A stretch of DNA of 64,000 bases from Toxonevra muliebris (taxonomy: Eukaryota; Arthropoda; Insecta; Diptera; Pallopteridae): NCBI GenBank assembly GCA_963691655.1, contig OY829326.1, forward strand, positions 90,203,235 through 90,267,234. The letters are read 5' to 3'. Shown one piece after another: positions 1-13,289 of the stretch. Both the position numbers and the translations under genes were made by a program. Under the pieces are notes generated by a model, which did not search any database, was not told the DNA's origin, and saw only the letters and a list, made by a program, of their open reading frames with translations. Each line of letters opens with the position of its first letter. Within the stretch, counting starts at the first letter, position 1.

Positions 1-132
1 TTTCCCAATACCATGTGGTCCTTGATGGTCAAATTATCCTGAAACTGTTTGATAACATTGGAAACAGTTTGACGGCAGAACAATTGGCCAATTTTTTGTA
101 GGACCAATTTGGATTTTTTTGAAAATTTTTAA

Positions 133-620
133 TAACACTGTGCAACACATTTTTATAACGGAGAATCGGCCAACACAGATCGATAGTACTGGCCTAGAGG
201 TTTTGCAAAGTTAGCTCGCTTTCAAAAGATATAGGCATTCAAAGTTTGCTTCTTGCAGCTTATTTTTAAAAATCATTACTTGAATGATATTTAATATTTT
301 TTACTGCCTTCTTCAGCGAAATAACAAATAATGTCATTAAAAATTTTAACATTATATTAGTTTTCCATATTAAGAAGTTTAAACTATCCATTACATGACT
401 TTTGTGAAAAATAAGCAGTAATACTATAAACAAAAATGTATAAAATTTAATAGAGTTTGGATTTTAAAATTGTTGTTTGTATTACACTGTGCAACAATTA
501 TAGGGTCATGGAATCTAACGGAGAAGCGACCAACACAGGTCGGTAGTACTGGAGTAACAAAGCCCTAAGAGGGTTTTAAAAAGTTAGCTCGCTTTTAAGT
601 GTTATAGCCTTTCAAAGTTG
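133..620 (+). repeat. two diverged direct repeats with CACTGTGCAACA starts
   Basis: Blocks starting at 138 and 485 share the order CACTGTGCAACA, AACGGAGAA, CCAACACAG, TAGTACTGG, GTTAGCTCGCTTT and TTCAAAGTT over about 135 bp, roughly 345 bp apart and clearly diverged. They look like two copies of one transposon end in the same orientation. No open frame and no matching right ends were found. Nothing is recognised in 1-132. Confidence 0.6.
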
Positions 621-2279
621 AGCTGTTTTAGTGTATTTTTCAATTCGAAGTATACTGAAACAAAAACTAAAAAATATTTTTAGACTTTCTTGATAAAATT
701 CCGTAGAACAAAACAAAAAAAATTATCACAAAATACACTGACGCGAACTTAAACGGCTTTAAGCGATCAAACAATTAGCGATTTGAAAAACATTTACTTT
801 CGATTCAAAGACAAAAAAATACGAAACGTGTCCTGTTTCCGTACTATGATTGCAAAAGTGCCAAACTCTAATAAAATAAACATTAATTTGTGTTATATCT
901 TGAATATTCAATCCCGAGGTTAATCCCGGGATTGAAATTTAAGTCCCGAAAAGTATTTCGAGATCGGCATTTCTAATGTGCACGTTTTATGAGGAAAACG
1001 AGCAGTTGCTGTTGCTCAGTACGCATATATAATTGTGTGTGTATAACGTGATAACCTGGTAGGAAATAATGCCATAAATAAAATTGTCATTTTGGAAATC
1101 ATTTTGAACAGAGTTTGTAATCTGTTTTAAAAAAGAGGTTTTTAATAATATAGCAGGACTGAATAGCTCCTGTACCTGCACACGCACTAACTTGTAAAAA
1201 TCATATTTTTTCATCAGATTAGAAAATATTTACTATCCATTCTTCTATCAGAATAAATATAGACATTTTTGAGGGATTTTATTATTTGTTTTGAATGACT
1301 ACAAAACAACCTTCTGCACACTAGCAACTTAACCTTCAAGTTCCCCTAGATCGCCTTCACCAAAATAAGTGGAACTGTCACTATAACAATGTTCTCTAGC
1401 TGCACCTAGCCATATTACTTAGGGAATTTCTCAATATTACAGACACTAGAGAAAGAAGAGAAAATTAAATTATTTAGGAAGTTGTGTGAGAACAAAAAAT
1501 TAAATTATTTTCCGTGGTTCTAGATGTATGAAAAAATACTAAATGTTTGCTTATTAAAATCCTTCATGGCAAAGAAGATTGAAAATATTTTTTTTTTTCA
1601 AATTTCGCCAATATGTTCATGGTTTTAAATGGATCGAATTGATAGGGAGATTTAAGAAATTATGGAGTCACTTGATTGTGACTTCGAGAGGAGCGGCGGA
1701 ATTTCATAGAGATTTCGATAGCAATAAAATGTAGAAAACAATACTGTTGATCTAGATTTCAATCTGATGAAAGTTTAATGCTTCTTGCATTTTTAATATG
1801 TAATGTTGTTATTTATATGTATACGTTTCTGATTCTAAAGCAATGGTTCAAATTCGTCTTTCGTCTTGTCCTTTTAGATTTACACCGCTAAGCAGCGATA
1901 AGGCAAGGTGTGGCTGAATTCAAAAACGTTCAACAATAGAAGCGAATTTCATAATAAACCAGAAGCGAAGCTAAGTTCGGAAGCTACCGGATTTTAAATA
2001 CTCAACACGTCTTCTACAATAAGCCCCTTTTGTTTTGAACGGTAGAATGGGTGTGGTTATTAACCGATTTTTATGGGGTTTTTTAACTATACCAAATGTT
2101 GTATTCCTGACACTCTTTCCTTTGATATTTACCTTTGAAAACCTAAACTTAAGTAAGACGTAGTTATTGCCCGATTTTAATACTTTTCATAATAGCTCTA
2201 CGAAGTTTAGGTTGAACATTTATTTTTGCTAATTTGTGTTTTTTACATTGAGTTGAAAAATTTATCTCGGCAAAAAATT
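621..2279. other. non-coding AT-rich stretch
   Basis: Apart from the hAT-like end at 905-975, I see no gene, RNA gene or repeat I can name. The short open frames here have random composition. Confidence 0.6.
905..975. mobile_element. solitary hAT-like terminus
   Basis: Interspersed CCCG/CGGG motifs (ATCCCGAGG, TCCCGGGAT, AGTCCCGAAA) lead to an end reading GATCGGCATTTCTA. A CATTTCTA/TAGAAATG end is typical of hAT elements. I found no partner end, so this is probably a fragment. Confidence 0.35.
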
Positions 2280-3175
2280 GGAATTAAATCGTGAAAATTT
2301 TCGTGCGTTTATTTATTATGATTTTCGATTTTTGGCGATGAAGCACTTTCAAATACCATTGTTTCAATTCAATTTCGTCGTCGTTCGTTCTTCGACGAAT
2401 TTCATGAAGATCGTCCAAACTCAGCTGTTGTGCCAGAGATCATCGATGCTGTGAGAAAACTGATAAAAGAAAATCGTCATGTGACATAAGGCAACCTTCG
2501 GCATTAGTTCCACCAGCATACATAAGATATTGCATAATCATTTGATCCCACATAAATTGATTGATGACTAAAAAAAGGTCGTGTAGGCTGGTTCAAGAAA
2601 ATGATGAAAAAACACAACGGCGGTGGGTCAAAAGATATGTATAAGATCGTGACAGCTGACGAATCATGCGTATGAGCCAGAAAGTAAATAGCAGTTGACT
2701 GTATCGGTGTTTCAAAATGAGCCAAACCCAAAAAAAGTTGATTGCGCTGCGAAGTACTGCGAAGCAAATGGTCACTTGTTTCTTTAGAAAAACTGGTCAC
2801 GTGGCCACGGTACCCCTTGAGCAACAAAGAACGGTCACTTCTGAATGGTACACAAGCATTTGTTTGGCTGAAGAATTTGGTGAATTAAGGAAAAAAAGCA
2901 AACGTCGTCGAATCATTCTTCAGCACGACAATGCGAGCTCCCCCATATCTCGCTGTACAGTCCTGTTTTGGCACCCAATGACTTCTCTTTCTTTCCGGGC
3001 ATCAAAAATAAACTTCGTGGACAACAATTTGCGACATCCGAAGAAACTGTTGATGCGTTCAAAAACCATGTTTTGGAGATATTTCAAGAGGAATGGAAAA
3101 ACCGTTTCATGGAGAATATTTTGGAAAAACCTAAAAATTTTTTTTTTCATTGCTACAACTGAAACTTAAGTAGTG
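2280..3175 (+). pseudogene. mariner-family transposase pseudogene
   Basis: Several reading frames, broken by stops and frameshifts, together follow a mariner transposase. The N-terminal part reads like the helix-turn-helix region (a stretch containing HVT and TSIHKILH-like residues around 2480-2540). Next come GWFKKMMKKHNGG, TADES (first catalytic Asp, near 2655) and YEPESK. An open frame at 2717-2945 then has KQMVTCFFRKTGHVATVPLE and ILQHDNASS (second Asp). After a frame change comes APNDFSFFPGIKNKLRGQQF (third Asp, near 2972). The end (near 3170) has a poly-T slip and loses the usual C-terminus. The element is dead, and I found no convincing terminal inverted repeats. Confidence 0.8.
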
Positions 3176-4818
3176 CCCTCGTACCAGCTTTATTCAAATA
3201 CAAAATAACAAGTTTTAATTGTCGGTTTTAAAAATGCATAATTTTAACGCCTGCAATCTGTAACATAAGATATTGCTGAAGGATTTAAAAACATTGAAAA
3301 TCTCTCTCTGATTCCTTTAAAATATCACATCATCCTAAACATTTTCTACTAAGACTGCAGATTGGAGTTCCATATGGGTGCCTCAGTCTATCCAATGCAT
3401 TTATGTGTTCAAGGATATCTCTCTTTGTGTGTATGTTTATGCTTGTGTGTGAGTGTGCGAGTGGATTTGTAGAGTAGATTTAATCAATCGCTTTTATGTA
3501 TTCATGCAACATTGGCAGCTGCCAGTGACGTTTAATTTCGTTTCTTCTTTTTAGTTGTGCGAATTGCACTGGACATCAACATGTTGAAAAATGCAGAAAT
3601 ATTGTTGTTGTTTCTGTTGTTGTTCTTCTTGTTGCCATTTGTGCGGGAAATTCGTATATGACGACGATAGTTTTTTGAAAGGAAAACAATGAAAGGGAAA
3701 CACCATGAAGCATTTAGCGCATTATAAAAACAAAGAGAGTAAAACAAAGCTGCCTCAGCAGATATAAAAATGCAAAACGATTTATCTTCACTAACAACAC
3801 AAAAACGCATAAACTAAGTCAAGCGTAAGCGTTACATTTTCTTCTTCTTCTTTTACTTCATTGTCTTTCACTTGTGTACATAGTTATACGTATCTTAAAT
3901 GCATTTTACACACACATATAGTATGTCAGGTGCATCTTGGCAGCTTGGCAGATAGTATCTTTTCGGTACCTCATATATTCCTTTCTTTCATTTTTACTTC
4001 TTTTTCTACGCCTTCTTTATACTTGGCAAATTTTGCCCCCCTCATCCCGTACTCCTCATCCACTTCATTGCGGTTAGTTCCGCTGCTGTTGCATTTTAAT
4101 ATTTTTCTTATTTCTTTATGGTGAAATTTATGTTGCATTTATCTTAATGCAATTGTGCCACTGCATTTGTTTTTTTCTCTTTCTTTTTTTCTTTTCTTTC
4201 GTTTTTATTTTTTATTTATTTTTTCTTGCAAAAATTTCTATTCCCTCTTGCACTAATGTCATCTTCGCACATATGTTCCTTGCCTTTGGCACAAACTTTT
4301 TCTTGTTTTTATTTTATTATTTCCGTTTACAGCAGCAGTTTGCCAATTTATTTATTTCTTGCCTTGTACATCTCGCTGCTCGTTGCTGTTGTTTACCAAG
4401 GCGTGACATATAAATATTTCTTTCTTTTCTTGTGTGCATAATAAACAAAGGTGTTTACATGCAAACGAGGAATGTTGTGGATTGTTCCTTGGCGATGGTG
4501 AAAAAGAAACCAAGCGCCATCTTCATGTGCTTCTATGCAGAGTTCTTTGTGACAATTGGAGAGGTCACAATGCAACTTTCTTGGAACAATAATAAATAGG
4601 TTAGTTGAAGAGTTAAATTAAACGAAGCAGTGTCTAATAACACAGTGTGACATTTCGTTTCGGGATGAAAGTATTTCATATGGACCTGCAATCTTCCCAT
4701 TTTCCATTAATTTGGAAGTAAAACGAAGATATGAAGGCATTAGGGTTAGTTATTTATGACTCATGATATGATTTGAATTGCCGATATGGAAACTTCACCT
4801 GCTCCGGCAATAATTATA
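3176..4818. other. gene-free stretch with long pyrimidine-rich section
   Basis: No gene is supported. From about 3840 to 4440 the plus strand is strongly T/C-rich, which produces several spurious open frames of Phe/Leu/Ser composition. The rest is AT-rich and unassigned. Confidence 0.6.
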
Positions 4819-4874
4819 CAGCACAGGAAATGTCGGCGACTTCTACTTTGAAGTACTACATATTTCCTGTGCTG
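4819..4874. other. 56-nt hairpin with 13-bp perfect stem
   Basis: CAGCACAGGAAAT (4819-4831) is the exact reverse complement of 4862-4874. Inside, ACTTC and GAAGT form a further 5-bp stem around a 6-base loop. Pairing does not extend outside the 13-bp stem, which makes a Drosha-processed microRNA less likely. Function is unknown. Confidence 0.6.
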
Positions 4875-5640
4875 CAGAATCGCAACAGCTTAAGACCTTT
4901 TCGAATGATCTAGGAAATAAATTAAAGGTTTTGTCAATAAATATTTGAGGTGCGTACTTATAATCGGATGGATTAATGCTAAATGAGGTTGTATGCAAGC
5001 CCTAAAATGAAAACTGCAAAGCACCATAATAAAACGAGAAAAATCTAAGTGTGTCTGGAAAATAAAACTTGAGACTAAAGTCCAAACCACGGGAAAGTTT
5101 TTTAATCATATTTAAGTTGAAGCGAGGGATCGGTGGACGGAAAAGGAGACCCTATGACATACACTGTGCTTGCAATATTTTTCGCTTTGTTGAATACAAA
5201 CGATCGGAATCCGTTGAGCGTAATTGTGATGTATCTATAATATATTGTTAGAAAGTATATTGGAACCAAAGTGTATTTAATAAAATTTTGTTTGAGCATA
5301 CAGCTAACTTAAAATTAAATAAATTTTCAGGTTGACTTACATAGTTCAAAATGTGTTTAAATCATTGAAGATTTGAAAACGAAACTAGCAACATTTTTGT
5401 TGGGTTTGTGACGAAATGGAATTTCGGACAATAGCACTGCTAATGTAATTTTCCTCGTCTTCCCTTTTGGGCCAGGGAAACGGGGAAAATTCCCTTTCTG
5501 GCAACACTGGTTGCACCAGCGGTTATATGCTTAGGCTTTAAGGGGTTAAATGATATAGCGGAACGTTCATAAAAAAGTTGCCCCCGTTGTTATTCAGTTC
5601 AAGATAAACAAAGAAATTCACATGAAATAAAAATTTTAAA
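4875..5640. other. unassigned AT-rich stretch
   Basis: I see no gene here. The right part (from about 5550) probably belongs to the Tc1-like relic that follows. Confidence 0.4.
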
Positions 5641-6330
5641 TTTGAACTACCAAATTCGGAAGAAATTTGCAACATTTTTTTTTCAAATCAAAAATATTAA
5701 AATCTCTCCTCTTTTTGGGGGGGCTATCAAAGTTGAAACAAATATCAAAAAAATGCCCACTGCAATGCCACTGAAATGGCAATACATGCAGGACAATGAT
5801 CCAAAACACTCATCCAAATTGGCAAAATCTTGATTCCAAGCACACAAAGTCTCTGTGATGAAATGGGCCTCCTAGTCGCCGGACTTAAACCCCATCGAAC
5901 ATCTCTGGGTAGTCTTAAAAAAAAAACAATTGGAGAACATGGGCAAAAATTCAGCAGTCATGATTTTCAATTCCCCATGAAACTTGCGCCAAGCTTGTGG
6001 AATCCATGCAGAGTAGATGCCAAGAAGTTATTAAAAGGAAAGGGGCTACAACAAAGTATTAAAATTCTTACCATATTGTGCATATGTAAGTATCTATCTA
6101 AAGAAAGTGGCAATATATTAATAGTAATACGTTTGTTCCTATTATTTTTTCCAGGGTGAATTTAAAAAATTACCTCATATCGCATATATTACTATTTTTA
6201 ACTTTTTGTAACAGTAATGAAGTTATTCCAATTAATGTATATAATTTTTCAACAATGTTTGTGAATAAAGAAGAATTCTAAAAAATCTTCAAATACAAGG
6301 TCGTTCCTATTATTTTTTCCAACACTGTAA
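5641..6330 (+). pseudogene. Tc1-like transposase relic with 3' repeat end
   Basis: The frame starting near 5642 gives KKFATFFFQIKN and then LKWQYMQDNDPKHSSKLAKS, the second catalytic Asp motif of Tc1-like transposases. After a frame change, SPDLNPIEHLWVVLKKK carries the third-residue region near 5875-5930, and a C-terminal RVDAKKLLKGKGLQQS-like block ends near 6060. The first catalytic Asp region is missing. Downstream, a 19-bp sequence GTTCCTATTATTTTTTCCA occurs at 6135-6153 and again at 6303-6321, followed by AACACTGTAA, the likely right terminus. The copy is non-functional. Confidence 0.75.
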
Positions 6331-9300
6331 GTACTAGAATAAATGTATGGCGCCCAAAAAGATTTTCATTTTTTAATTTAATGTCAAGATAAAAACAATC
6401 CGTAATTCCTTATAAAAAGTAGTTGGAGTAGTATCTCGCACCCTTTTTCAAAAAAATTTATATTATAACGTTGCAAATAGCCTTCTGAATGACTACAACA
6501 CACACCCGTAAGTAAAAGTATTAGGCAGGTATTGAATCAAAATATCTCAGTATATTTTTCCATTAAGTAATAAAAAAGATCAGTGGAATAAATAAAGTAA
6601 TATTTATTATTTTATTAATATTTGGAGGGATTCACATTTTGCTTCTTTACAGCAGCTACGCTTTCTTGACATTGTTGTATAGTGCATTATCCTGTTGAAA
6701 TTTAATGATCCAAACGATTCCGAGAACCGAAGGATCTAGGATTGTTTACAGGACTTGACTAAATTAATTCGCTGTTCGCTGGATTAGCCATTATTGGAAC
6801 ATTAATCTCCCCACAAATTGAGTTTGCGTGAATGCCCTTGAATGGTGTTAATTTCAGCTGAATAACTGAGTGGTAAATGCTCGGTAGGAATGCTCCTCTA
6901 TGCCCTTTACCAAGCAAAAACTATTTGCACATAAATAATTCCTACGAAATTCCCACCAACTGAATTACTGTGGTTCAGAAATTCCTTATAATTGTATTCA
7001 ATATTGCGAACATAACATAAATTTTTGTGGTTTCTTCGAGTTCATGGAAATTATTTTGTTTTATTGGAAATTTTCTAAGAATTCAATTACAATAAAACAT
7101 TTGCATAATGCCGAATAAGTCAGCAAAAAACAAATTTAATTTTGAATAATTAAAAAAATCATAGATTGTACCCACTAGTTTATATGCTATTTTCACTTTT
7201 GCCTCTACTCAATTTCCTGACCTTTTTGGAAGACCTTTGAAAAAAAAACACATGCAGCAGGCTCGAGTTCATTGGCCTTTTGTTGTTTTCGAGAAATACA
7301 AGACAAAAATGCATTTAATCTGAGATACATAAATTTTTCTTCGTTTCCACAAACACATTTTGTTGTTTTGGTTTTTATCTACATGTAACAATAGAAGCTC
7401 ATATATTTCGGATGATAATAACTTAATGGCATTAAGTTTTAACATAAAGAGCCATTATCCATACCTACTTTGACCACACGGATCCATGCATACATATCTG
7501 TAAGTCAGTACATATATATATACATATAAAGAAGTATGTATGTGTATATAAATACACTCACGTACAATTAGCAAAATGATATCAACAACCAACAAACAAA
7601 CAAAAGCAAAAAGATTGACTTTGAACTTGACAGTCATTTTTGTTTTGTATAATTTTTTTCAACCTACTCGTTAGATACTATGCAGCCGGATGATTTTTTT
7701 TTTTTCGTTTTTCGAGCTTTTCTTTATAATTTTTGTTTTGTTTTGTTGTAATTTATTATGTACATATGTTTTATATTCAATAAACATAATTATGTTTTAA
7801 TACAAAAGTAGCCCCATAGTAACAATAATAGTTGTAATAATAATAAAACTAAAAGCTAAATTTAGTGAAGTCATGGTGAAGTTCATTTCGAAATTGGTTA
7901 TTATTTCATAAGGCCAAATAATATTGAGTTGGCTTAAAGGACCTATGAGTGTTTGGGATACGAATACTTTAGTATATCAGTTAGCCTAGAAGAGCTAAGA
8001 AGCGCATTTCTTTTAATGTAATGTTAACTCTTTCCTCCTCGATGTTGTACGTAGTGGGTGGTTTTGGCGGTTCAAGCTTGCTGTGAAAACAACAAAAATT
8101 TGTGAAATCGTTTTTTACTTTGGTATTCGTAGTTAATATTGTCGACCGACGGTACTTAAAATTATCGATATCATTCTCGGCTCATAAAATTTTTAAGAGC
8201 AATATTTATATGATTTTTGGCCCTTGCTACGTTAGCGTACTCTATAATTCCTATAATTTCTTAGTTTTCGTTTCTCCCTGACCCAAAAGTACCTCCTTGA
8301 AAAATTTTCAACTTCGTATTCTTCTACAAGAAGCCATAATAACTACGATTTCAGCGAAAAAAAAGAAAAGTCTTCCGTTGTGGTCGACAAGACATACACT
8401 TTCAAAAACATTTGTTGTATTAGAATAAAATAAGAACATTTACTTTTAAAAAAAATTTTATAAAAAAACGGGAGGTGGTTTTGCTTTTATAATCGAATAA
8501 AACTTTTTTCATAATTGTTGTACCAAATTTCATTTTGTCGCTTGGGAGTTATTTTAATAACTGATAAAGAGACTAAGAAAAAAGACCCAAAAAATTAAAT
8601 TAATCTCTAATTTCGAAGTTATTTTGTAAAGACATGTTTAGTTCTCTAAAAGGTATGTAAAAATATTTTTTATTTTTTTGGATTTATTTCACATTACCCT
8701 ATTAAAAATATGTTTGCTTTACTTTGTTTCGTTCTTTCTTTTGCAAATTCATAGCATACAATAATATACCCTTGTTATTTGTAAATGGCAACGACGACGA
8801 CTGCGACATGTGTTGCATGCACCTGATGTCAACTAAAATACAATAATACTCGCCTTATTTGTACGTAAACGTTTCAAAGACCAGCATTCCCTTACACTTA
8901 ATTTAGCGTTAGAGTTAGCGTCGTCATTGTCAACGTGACTTTTTGTAATTATTGTTACTTTTCACAAAAAGGATTACGAAATGGATAGATGCTTACGAAC
9001 GAGTATATATGCATGTATTCTCGAAGAACCCTCTCCTTGCAAGTGAAAGATGATAATGATGACGACAGCAAAGAGTGAGAAAAAAGTAAATAGAATGAGG
9101 CAACTACATCGTAACAGTTTTTTTTTTTTTCGTTTAAATGCTGCATGTGAAAGTTAGTTTAATTTTCCGCAAACAACAGCAAGAATCCCTTATTTTTATG
9201 GACATAATTATTATCATGAGTAAAAAACAATCACCATGATGATGATGATTATGGCAATGACGATAATAATTGTGCAGCAGTGAATTTATTGTCCGGACAA

Positions 9301-12141
9301 CAGGTGTTTACTAGTGTTGTTTGTGAAACGAGGGAAACTTTAATAAAAGGAAAGGATTCCTTTATTCCTCCATCACAAAAGAAAAATAAAATATGTATTG
9401 TATATTCGTCATCGCGCAATTTGAATAATTGCGCATATGTATGACTAAAACCCAACAATAGTTTTAAGAAATAACAAATTTTTGAACCCTTCCCCTTCTT
9501 TTTGAAGTTTGACCGACCATGCATTAGCAGGTACAATATCCGGATGTTATATATACCTAATATTTTTTTTTTCGGCTATATGAATACCGGCTCGCACACT
9601 CCAATTACCGCACCCGAATCAAGTAAATGAGTTTAGTCTCATGTACGTGCAATGCTTTGTATACAAATATGTTGCAATTGTAATTTTTTCATACTTTTAA
9701 CGCTTGAGATACTCCCTGTTTTTGTTTGCTCGCTCCATGTACACTGTAGGGCTAAATGGGGGAGTAAATATGTATATGTAGTACTGATACCTACTCAACA
9801 GTAAGTACTGATACCTGTAGTACTGATACCTTACAACAACGGTGTGCTTGACTCTGTAATGCATAAATTAAGCATACACTTGTCGTTATTGTTTTACTAC
9901 TCGTAATTTTTTGATGCAATATTTATTTAAAAATAAATGATACAACAGGAAAATTGTTGCTTTTCATTTTGTATCGCAAGAAATGCATTCGTATTTTTTT
10001 TATCTACCCCCAATGGTAAAAGTTATGGAGCTTCCACCTAGTTGCTCATCTAAAGCACATGATTTGAAAAAAAATGCAATGTAAAATTAATATTTTGTAA
10101 CATTTCCAATATAGAATACAAAATTTTATTTCTGCGGTAAATGTGTCACATTGATAAGATTCATATTGAACTTACAAGAAAACTATCAAATTAATAATAA
10201 TCCGTTTTACATTGTAATCTCAATTCATAACGTTAACGATAAATTAAAAATGTTTACTTTTTGTGCAGAGCTAATATTATCACATTAAAATTTATTGTTT
10301 TCTGTAACAGAAAAAATAGACAAATTCGATGTAATTAACCTATTAAGGACGAGCAGGAACAAAAGTAGATAGACCAAGAAAGTAACTTGAGAAAAAAATT
10401 GTTTTGAACCTGGCTCAGGAACGGCTCAACGAAAAGGTGCCATATGGCACCACCAGACAATCCTAGGTTAATCTCGTAAAGTCAAATATAGGCGCCTGCA
10501 CAGATTTCGACTGAAAATTTCGATTGCTTATTTCTGAACATATTTCTATAATAAAACATAAGACATATTGGTTATTTTTGCATATGAAAATGTTTATGTG
10601 TTCAACACCTTATATTAAAGTTTTTCGTAGAATTATTTTTCGAATGTATTAATCCATTATCTCCCTCCCTTTTAGGTATTTTTTGTCATTTTCAAAAGAA
10701 ATTACCTTTTCTATCCTATTACACACAGAGTTCACAGAGGGTTAACAAGTTGCAGAAACAGGTTGCTCATAAAATTTTACTTTAAGCTACTAAACATCAG
10801 AAACGTGTAAATTTGGTTTTACATAAATATGAAGTATTTTAAAAATAGTATACATAACTAAGAACATAGTTAAACAACAGCGTTATTTATTTATTGTTCT
10901 ATTGATTTTTTTGCTTTATTTACGTATTTTCGTACGACGAAAAAATAGGAATAGGTTTCTTTTCAGTATATGCATACAAAAAATAAGTAATTCTAAACTT
11001 ACAAAGACCCGCATCACAATCAGAAGTTCTGACCGTTTAACCGCTGGGAGTATAAGTGTGTTTGGATGTAGTGATTTAATTAAGGGCGAGTAAGGATTGC
11101 CCTACCGGATATGACGCACAGAGACAGAAATATGTGAATAAGTAGAGAGACACCGAAATGACAAATGTCTATACTCATAGTGAGTAAGCAAAATTTGATA
11201 TATATATATATCATATATCAAGTACCTATGTAAATATGTATACTCTATATACAATACTCTATATTCCCTTTTTTATTTTTATGTAAAATTTCTATGCTGA
11301 ATACTTGTGAATGTAATTCAGGAAATATATCTAAAGGTTAATTGAAAGATTTTTTAAATGCTTAATGTTAAGGAAGCTTTTAAAATCAAATGCTTTGAAA
11401 GGCTGTTGAACCTTTCTAAGACCTCAGTTCTCAATGTCCGGTTAAGCACTAATCGGAGCTTTAACCGGTTAATGTAGTAAATACTTTGAATTGTTAATAC
11501 TGATAACCTTGACTATTGATAAGTAAGGGTAATTTTTTATCTTTAGACAAGTTCCGATTTCTACAATTCATTCTGTTTCTTGAAAACGAAGGCCAGGGGC
11601 GGATATAGAATTTTGTGGGGCCCCGGAATTACTATGAATTTTTGTATCCGGAAAGTAAAACTTCATAGTAATTTCAGTATGTATTTTATATTTGCGCAGA
11701 GACGCTGGCGGGTAAAAGCAACCGAACGCAGTCTAGGCCGCAGTCGTTTTCTGTTTGCAGTTTGTTGCTTCTCAAATTCACTTTCCTTTTTTAAATTTAC
11801 TTTTCAACTTTGCAACTAAAAATATGTATCCAAAACAGCTGTAATTAGATAGTTACCTCTTTATTAAAAGGCTATAATTTTTGTAACTTCTGTTAACGTA
11901 ACAGGAATTCAGAATGCCAATTTCTCAATTATTATTGTGAAGGCTATTGACTGATGACTAAGAAAAAAACGATATTGCACGAGAAATTTTGAATGCAATA
12001 TAAAGTGCGAGCGTACAAGAGATTAGAATTACGCGGAAAGCTGTTTCCATTCCTTTTCCTAGTTTTTAAAATTTTTTCGGATTCCATTTTGATTGGACAA
12101 TTACATTGCATTGGTGAAGGCCTTTGTTTTCAAAATTCGAG
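6331..12141. other. long gene-free AT-rich stretch
   Basis: No gene, tRNA or complete element is recognised. Minor features: a TATG/TACA microsatellite near 7500-7560, a TA run near 11200, a triple GTACTGATACC repeat at 9781-9830, a perfect 16-bp palindrome at 10436-10451, and a solitary hAT-like end (CAGGGGCGGATATAG) near 11595 with no partner found. Short open frames look random. Confidence 0.55.
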
Positions 12142-12379
12142 CCCTACCCGCCAAATTAGCGTAAACGAAATTTTTTTCGGTTTTACATTTTTGATAAAAA
12201 ACGATGTCCCTGTGTGCCACGCACCTGCTCACAACATTTTATAATACAAAAATTAACCGTTACTCAAAAACAGGAAGATCAAACTAAGCAAATTGGTGTT
12301 TTGGAGCTTGTAAGTAAAAAAAAAAGTATTTTCCTGTAAATTTAACTTTTTTGCGTTTACGCTAATTTGGCAGTTAGGG
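12142..12379. mobile_element. 238-bp MITE with 26-bp inverted ends
   Basis: The left end CCCTACCCG plus CCAAATTAGCGTAAACG (12142-12167) is matched by the reverse complement of 12354-12379. The inner 17 bp are identical and the outer nine differ at two positions. The interior is T-rich and has no open frame. The flanks show no clear target duplication, so the superfamily stays unassigned. Confidence 0.7.
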
Positions 12380-13085
12380 TATGATTGGAAGGCCATGAAA
12401 AGCATTAAATCTAGAACTTATCGTGACAAACACGTCACATTGCCAATAAATAATAAAAAGTAAACTAATGTACATTTTCATTAAAGAATTAGCCAATACG
12501 AAAGTTTCAGGAAACTTTGTTTAGCCAAAGAGCTAACCAGCATATAAAGCAAAAAGGGTGAGTAAATGAAAGTTTTCTAGAAAAAAATATTTATATAAAT
12601 AAAAAATGTTTGCATAATTTGTGGCGTAAAAATTCGTCATTTGTCACTGTCATTTCTTGAAAGAAGAATGAGTTACTTTTTTTATTGCGCGCAATATGTC
12701 GAGGTTATACTGACAAACTAGTTAGACAGACATTATCATAAATTTGCCATGTTTGAACAATTCGTTCGTTTGTTACAGACTTTAGTCTATTTGTTTGCAT
12801 TTAAAGGTAATTTTATACAATAGTCCATCTACAGTTAATATTAATCTGCAGTGTTTCTTTTTTGAACCATCTCTTTGTTATCAGCGAAAGCAAATTAGCT
12901 TGAGAAAGAATTTTTGCACGATAAAAAAGTTAATAACAAAACTCCGGATTAAGGCAGAATCTAAGCAGAAATTCTTAAGGTATGTCCTAAATATACAATG
13001 AAACCTTTGAGACAAATCCTATTCATAATTTCGAAAGATGAAAAACTTCCAGGTACTAAAAAATATTGGTGAGGCAAATTGTATG

Positions 13086-13289
13086 CACTGGGAGCTCCAG
13101 GGTGGGGGTTTTAATACAAAAACCGGTGTTTTTCGACATATGGATCACGATTCCCAAAACAAGCGTGCCGTCTTTGAGAAATCAATAGTTGTAATGTCTT
13201 CAAAACAATAAGGTTACAATATATGCAGTCACTAGCTGGCTAACCGGGGAAGATTAGAAATAATCTCCCCCCTCCTGGATCCGCTAGTG
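13086..13289. mobile_element. candidate short MITE, hAT-like ends
   Basis: The left end CACTGGGAGCTCCAGG and the reverse complement of the right end, CACTAGCGGATCCAGG, agree at 12 of 16 positions, and both run into G-tracts. No target duplication is visible, so this may be two unrelated ends. Confidence 0.35.

Noticed and set aside
3861..4441. Open frames with apparent membrane segments
   Set aside because: They come from a T/C-rich tract, which automatically gives Phe/Leu/Ser-rich peptides in several frames at once.
10335..10475. piggyBac-like MITE between TTAA at about 10336 and TTAA at about 10467
   Set aside because: The sequences next to the two TTAA sites do not form convincing inverted repeats.
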